Part shown: piece after piece, positions 40,793-45,826 of the stretch | How positions within the stretch are numbered: position 1 is the stretch's first letter | Layout: the number at the start of each line of letters is the position of its first letter | Source: an uncultured Eubacteriales bacterium | GTDB taxonomy: Bacteria; Bacillota; Clostridia; Oscillospirales; Acutalibacteraceae | Length of the DNA: 45,826 nt | Direction: 5' to 3' | Assembly (NCBI GenBank): GCA_951801675.1 | Contig: CATONX010000020.1 | Span: 1 to 45,826 of the forward strand | The notes under the pieces: generated by a model | What the model saw: only the letters and a program-made list of their open reading frames with translations | What the model was told of the DNA's origin: nothing | The model's database searches: none | Position numbers and translations under genes: made by a program

Positions 40793-41503
40793 CTACAGTG
40801 CGCTCATTCCGAGCAACCGGAAGGGCAGATCGGCTGCCCATAAAAGGCCGTCAAAGACATAAGACTGCACAAAGCTCAATATCCCGTCGAATACCGGAGT
40901 GAACAAAACCAGGGCAATAAAGACGATGGAGATAATCTGCTGGTAGCGGTAAAACCATTCCTCCACCCGGTCGGGAAGGAAAAAGCAGAGAATCCGCGAG
41001 CCGTCCAGCGGCGGGATAGGCAGAAAATTAAAGACCGCCAAACCGATGTTGATCACGGACAACAGATACAAAAAGGTATAGATTACCGTATAAAGGGTCC
41101 CGTAATAATAATCCAGGTTCATCATGGCAATCTCAAAATTAATCCGCAACAGCAGCACCGCAATGAATGCCACCATCAGGTTGGAAACCGGACCGGCCAG
41201 GGCGGTCAGCGCCATGCCGGCCTTGCGGTTTTTGAAGTTAGTGGGATTGACGGGCACCGGCTTTGCCCAGCCGAATCCCACCAAAAACAAGCTCAAAGCA
41301 CCAATCGGGTCCAGATGGCGCATGGGATTTAAGGTCATACGGCCGTTGTACTTTCCCGTGTCGTCCCCCAACTTGTGGGCGACAAAGGCGTGGGCGCACT
41401 CGTGGATGGGCAGAATGGCGACCACCACAAAGGCGGTGGTCAGCAGCGTCAAAACGATCTGTGTCATGTCGCCGCCCTGCAAGAGGTTGAACAGCACAAG
41501 CAT
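40793..41503 (-). CDS. Site-2 protease-like membrane metalloprotease (M50)
   Basis: This 236-residue protein has an intramembrane zinc motif HECAH near residue 36 and a second metal-site motif NFLPIPPLDGSR. It has about six hydrophobic segments and the family's GRMTLNPMRHLDPIG. It is related to SpoIVFB and RseP but lacks PDZ or CBS domains; a role in regulated proteolysis is possible but unproven. The ATG at 41503 suits family alignment. The CGGGAG site is too close, and the start overlaps the stop of a small upstream frame as TGATG, so coupling is possible. A start at 41467 cannot be excluded. Confidence 0.9.
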   Translation of the reverse strand: MLVLFNLLQGGDMTQIVLTLLTTAFVVVAILPIHECAHAFVAHKLGDDTGKYNGRMTLNPMRHLDPIGALSLFLVGFGWAKPVPVNPTNFKNRKAGMALTALAGPVSNLMVAFIAVLLLRINFEIAMMNLDYYYGTLYTVIYTFLYLLSVINIGLAVFNFLPIPPLDGSRILCFFLPDRVEEWFYRYQQIISIVFIALVLFTPVFDGILSFVQSYVFDGLLWAADLPFRLLGMSAL

Positions 41504-41703
41504 CACTCCCGGTTCAATAATAGAGAAATCGAAGCTTTCTTCGATAAATCGCGGTAGATTAAGAAATTATTATAGCACAATTCGGCAGTTCCCGCAATTG
41601 TTTTGGCAGGATATCCGTCTGCGGTCAGGAAAAGATGGAAGCCCGCCTCTTCCCGTCCAATCGAAGGGATTTTCTTTTCTCTGACCGATACGCCGAACCG
41701 CAT
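41503..41703 (-). CDS. Possible small upstream frame (66 aa) ending at the site-2 protease start
   Basis: This frame has a fair ribosome site (AGGAGAAGGAT) and its TGA overlaps the next ATG as TGATG, the form used for coupled translation. The sequence (starting MRFGVSVREKKIPSIGREEA) matches no family I know, and a good promoter (41569-41597) lies inside it, which argues that it may be chance. Confidence 0.25.
   Translation of the reverse strand: MRFGVSVREKKIPSIGREEAGFHLFLTADGYPAKTIAGTAELCYNNFLIYRDLSKKASISLLLNRE
41569..41597 (-). promoter_or_regulatory. Promoter of the site-2 protease-scpAB-gerW-dacF operon
   Basis: On the minus strand, extended -10 TGCTATAAT (hexamer 41569-41574) has TTGCGG (41592-41597) at 17 bp. 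A perfect 7-bp hairpin (ATCGAAG/CTTCGAT, 41528-41545) lies in the leader. Confidence 0.65.
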
Positions 41704-42056
41704 ATCCTTCTCCTGGTCCGAGCTCCAACCCCAAAGAAAGGAACCGGTACAGCCCGCTGCATCTTTCGGGCCTCAGCACACCTATCCGCCGTTTGTCTTC
41801 CCGCTTATCCAAACGACGGAAAATCCCCTCTCAAAAGCGCCCTAAGGGCATATTACCGAGATGCGCGTGCAGACGGACCGAAACGCTTTTTCCTGGCATT
41901 ACCTACCCTATAGCCTGTAAACATGCACATTGCCCTTTGAGCGATAGCCTTTTTCTTGTGGAAAGAGGATGGAACGCGGTCTACCTTGCCGAACACTTAA
42001 AGCAAAAGCTTTTTTCTGGTAGCATTTTTACCGGGTCTATTGTGGTTCTCTCCTAC
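41704..42056. other. Intergenic region with no gene recognised
   Basis: About 350 bp lie between the site-2 protease operon and the groEL terminator. Open frames exist, but none has both a ribosome site and a recognisable protein. No tRNA-like fold or known structured RNA was identified by eye. Confidence 0.4.
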
Positions 42057-42090
42057 AAAAAAAGCGCGCGCTCAAGAGAGCGCGCGCTTT
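42057..42090 (-). terminator. Intrinsic terminator after groEL
   Basis: A 13-bp stem AAAGCGCGCGCTC / GAGCGCGCGCTTT with an AAGA loop is followed by T7 on the minus strand, about 24 nt past the groEL stop. Confidence 0.92.
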
Positions 42091-42113
42091 TGAAACGCAA
42101 ATGCAAACCGGGA

Positions 42114-43748
<1,635 letters not shown>

Positions 43749-43789
43749 TTACCTCCCATATTTCGTATCATAGAACCGAAAAAGCAACC

Positions 43790-44107
<318 letters not shown>

Positions 44108-44134
44108 TTAGCACTCTCTATCTTTGAGTGCTAA
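44108..44134 (-). promoter_or_regulatory. CIRCE operator (HrcA binding site)
   Basis: TTAGCACTC-N9-GAGTGCTAA matches the CIRCE consensus perfectly. It lies just downstream of the groES -10, over the start site, so HrcA binding would block initiation at normal temperature. A lone half-like TTAGCACTT occurs at 44186-44194, without partner. Confidence 0.97.
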
Positions 44135-44138
44135 AGCT

Positions 44139-44167
44139 ATTGTAATCATATCGCTTGGAAAAATCAA
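44139..44167 (-). promoter_or_regulatory. groESL promoter
   Basis: On the minus strand, TTGATT (44162-44167), 17 bp and TACAAT (44139-44144) are a housekeeping-sigma promoter directly upstream of CIRCE. Confidence 0.85.
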
Positions 44168-44234
44168 GTACTATTTTTAGAAAATTTAGCACTTCACAAA
44201 TTGTTTACAAACGTCCAGGCGAACTCCACAAAAA

Positions 44235-44299
44235 GGAAATGCTTTCCTTACACAGTATGGCGCGTTTGCGCGCCGCCCATACAGCGGAAAGCATTTTTC
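44235..44299 (-). terminator. Compound terminator after the RNA methyltransferase gene
   Basis: Outer arms GGAAATGCTTTCC (44235-44247) and GGAAAGCATTTTT (44286-44298) enclose a second GC-rich hairpin (GTATGG...CCATAC). On the minus strand CCTTTTTG follows. The hairpin begins about 6 nt past the stop. Confidence 0.8.
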
Positions 44300-44304
44300 T
44301 TCGC

Positions 44305-45423
44305 TTATTTGAAATACATGTAGAGCTGGCACTTGATCATGCCGTTGTAGAGCTTGCGGCGTTTGTCCGCCTTGCGGCCGAAAAGAGCCTCAAAGTCCTC
44401 GTGGGGACTGATGATGTAATAGCCAAACTTCTCCTTGCGGCCAAACACCTTCCCCATCTCCCGGTAAAGGGTCTCCGCTTCCTTTACATCCAGCAGCCGT
44501 TCCCCATAGGGCGGGTTACAGAGAATGGTGGCCTTTTCCCCATGGTCAGAAAAGTCCCGGATGTCCCGTTTCTCCACCCGGATGCGGGAGTCCACCCCCG
44601 CCCGCTTGGCGTTGAGGCGGGTAAGCTCCAGGGCGTGCTCGTCAATATCATAGCCCACGGCCTCGAACTCGTTGTCCCGTATGATGCGGCTCATGGCGTA
44701 CTGTCTCTCCTCCTGCCACACCTTTTTCGGGACGGCACCCCATTTTTCTGCCGCAAAGGTACGGTTGAGCCCCGGGGCAATGCGCATAGCAATGAGAGCC
44801 GACTCGATGAGCAACGTCCCCGAGCCGCAGAACGGGTCGATGACCCGGCTGTATCCCCGCACACGGGCTAAGTCCGCCATAGCCGCGGCAAGGGTCTCCT
44901 TGATGGGCGCTTCGTTCGCCCGAGGACGGTAGCCCCGCTTGTGAAGCCCTTCCCCTGAGGTATCCAGCAGGACCGAGGCCCTATCCTTTAATATGGAGAA
45001 CTGAATTTGATGCACAGGCCCTGTTTCTTCGAACCAAGGCAGCTTATAGGCGGATTTGAGCCGCTCCACCGCCGCCTTCTTGACGATGGCCTGGCAGTCG
45101 GGTACGCTATGAAGCTTGGAATTTAAGGACCAGCCCTTGACCGGAAAAGCGTCCTGCTTTCCAATCCACCGCTCCCAGGGCAGCGCCTTCACCCCTTCAA
45201 ACAGCTCGTCGAAGGTGCGCGCTGGGAACTCGCCCAGCTGAATCTGAATGCGCTCGGCAAACCGGGAGGAAAGGTTTGCCCGGGCGAGCATGGCCTCATC
45301 GCCGGAAAAGAGCACCTTGCCGGTGTCCGGCGTTACCTGAGACGCGCCCATGCGGCGCAGCTCGTCGGCCAAAACGCCCTCAATGCCAAAAAGGCACGGG
45401 GCGGACATGCGAATGGAATCCAT
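44305..45423 (-). CDS. THUMP-domain class I SAM-dependent RNA methyltransferase (RlmL N-terminal/YpsC-like)
   Basis: This 372-residue protein has an N-terminal ferredoxin-like/THUMP region (LFGIEGVLADELRRMG...SRFAERIQIQL). The methyltransferase part has VIDPFCGSGTLLIESALIA as SAM loop, GYDIDEHALELTRLNAKRAG and the N2-guanine motif CNPPYGERL. By family it would form m2G in 23S rRNA. The ATG at 45423 with AGGAGATC is preferred; the frame extends 80 codons further but without support, and the promoter (45461-45489) lies there. Confidence 0.92.
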   Translation of the reverse strand: MDSIRMSAPCLFGIEGVLADELRRMGASQVTPDTGKVLFSGDEAMLARANLSSRFAERIQIQLGEFPARTFDELFEGVKALPWERWIGKQDAFPVKGWSLNSKLHSVPDCQAIVKKAAVERLKSAYKLPWFEETGPVHQIQFSILKDRASVLLDTSGEGLHKRGYRPRANEAPIKETLAAAMADLARVRGYSRVIDPFCGSGTLLIESALIAMRIAPGLNRTFAAEKWGAVPKKVWQEERQYAMSRIIRDNEFEAVGYDIDEHALELTRLNAKRAGVDSRIRVEKRDIRDFSDHGEKATILCNPPYGERLLDVKEAETLYREMGKVFGRKEKFGYYIISPHEDFEALFGRKADKRRKLYNGMIKCQLYMYFK

Positions 45424-45460
45424 AGTGATCTCCTTTGTCCTAAATACAGTTGTTAGGGCT

Positions 45461-45489
45461 ATTATACCCCAGATGTCCGCCGAAGGCAA
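45461..45489 (-). promoter_or_regulatory. Promoter of the RNA methyltransferase gene
   Basis: On the minus strand, TATAAT (45461-45466) has TTGCCT (45484-45489) at 17 bp. The rest of the gap up to 45724 shows nothing convincing. Confidence 0.6.
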
Positions 45490-45724
45490 AGAAAATCGCA
45501 GGAACGGCCTTGTTTTGCCGGAAAAGGCCCTTCGTATGTAAAACATCCCGGCTTCTGAGAAACGGTCGCCTTTTTCAATTTTTCTAAAATTCCCTTTGCC
45601 TTTTTCCAAGCGCGCAACCTGCACCTTCGAAACACTGTCCCACTCTCGGCCAGCCAAATGCAAATTGGTGCTGTCATGGAGGCATCAGGCGGTTCTCCTA
45701 CCCTTTTCTTTTGAACATGCAAGA

Positions 45725-45750
45725 AGGGCCGCGCCAGTTGGCGCGGCCCT
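45725..45750 (-). terminator. Terminator of the gene entering from the right edge
   Basis: An 11-bp perfect stem AGGGCCGCGCC / GGCGCGGCCCT with an AGTT loop lies about 45 nt past the stop at 45795. The T tract on the minus strand is short (TTCTTG). Confidence 0.65.
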
Positions 45751-45794
45751 CGTTATTTCTCTCAGTAACACGCAGCCTTTGCCGGCCGGCGTTC

Positions 45795-45826
45795 TTATTC
45801 CGCTTCCGGCTCCAAAAGACCATAGT
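45795..45826 (-). CDS. Last codons of an unidentified gene (cut by window)
   Basis: Minus-strand reading ends ...YGLLEPEAE followed by TAA at 45795-45797, with a terminator downstream. Only about ten codons are visible, so no product can be named; the acidic end and terminator support a real 3' end. Confidence 0.4.
   Translation of the reverse strand, partial: YGLLEPEAE

Noticed and set aside
45462-45722. Small minus-strand frame upstream of the RNA methyltransferase
   Set aside because: It has no recognisable sequence or supported start, and it overlaps the methyltransferase promoter.

Overview
This window looks like chromosomal DNA from an endospore-forming member of the Clostridia. It is GC-rich for that class, so an Oscillospirales/Ruminococcaceae-like organism is likely, but that placement is an inference. 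The evidence is an intact spore-basement set (SpoVM, a SipL-type DUF3794+LysM protein, SpoIVA), GerW/YtfJ, a DacF-type D,D-carboxypeptidase, a CIRCE-controlled groESL, and a long gene string that follows the Bacillus/Clostridium yloC...spoVM order. Every gene except radC is on the minus strand. No tRNA, rRNA, insertion sequence, prophage or CRISPR array was seen.

Layout, left to right: (1) 1-7035: the 5' part of a CoA-disulfide-reductase-like flavoprotein, then an operon of two membrane GGDEF proteins followed by an endonuclease Q-UvrD helicase fusion. (2) 7039-12864: an RluA-family pseudouridine synthase and divergent radC, then a 1178-residue secreted M14 carboxypeptidase with its own strong promoter and a perfect dyad upstream. 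(3) 12873-15194: a fumarase-type beta subunit without its alpha partner, a DivIVA-like protein whose tail appears to be frameshifted away, and a DUF2798 membrane protein whose leader holds a terminator-like hairpin. (4) 15266-18306: sipL-spoIVA. (5) 18466-32517: one long transcription unit, yicC-remA-gmk-rpoZ-priA-def-fmt-yugP-rsmB-rlmN-stp-prkC-rsgA-thiN-(49-aa membrane peptide)-spoVM. It has a consensus promoter at one end and an intrinsic terminator at the other. (6) 32615-36001: a biotin-dependent carboxyltransferase operon (12S-like, biotin carrier, 5S/OadA-like). (7) 36007-41597: site-2 protease-scpA-scpB-DUF2953-gerW-dacF-rluB-GNAT-like. (8) 42057-45826: groES-groEL and a THUMP-type RNA methyltransferase, then the last codons of another gene.

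How the genes fit together: region 5 combines translation start and maturation (fmt, def, rsmB, rlmN, rsgA), transcription and replication restart (rpoZ, priA), PASTA-kinase signalling (stp/prkC) and, at its end, SpoVM. SpoVM is the peptide that seats SpoIVA on the forespore. The next transcription unit encodes SipL and SpoIVA themselves, so the coat basement layer is encoded within about 3.4 kb.

The most notable observations are: the EndoQ-UvrD fusion with two beta-clamp-like motifs, coupled to GGDEF genes; the spoVM/sipL/spoIVA cluster; the apparent homopolymer frameshift in the DivIVA homologue; a leader hairpin that could hide the dacF ribosome site unless transcription starts inside it; a terminator-like leader or small RNA before the DUF2798 gene; and a perfect 15-bp dyad upstream of the M14 peptidase promoter. 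All functions are assigned by reading motifs, without database searches.
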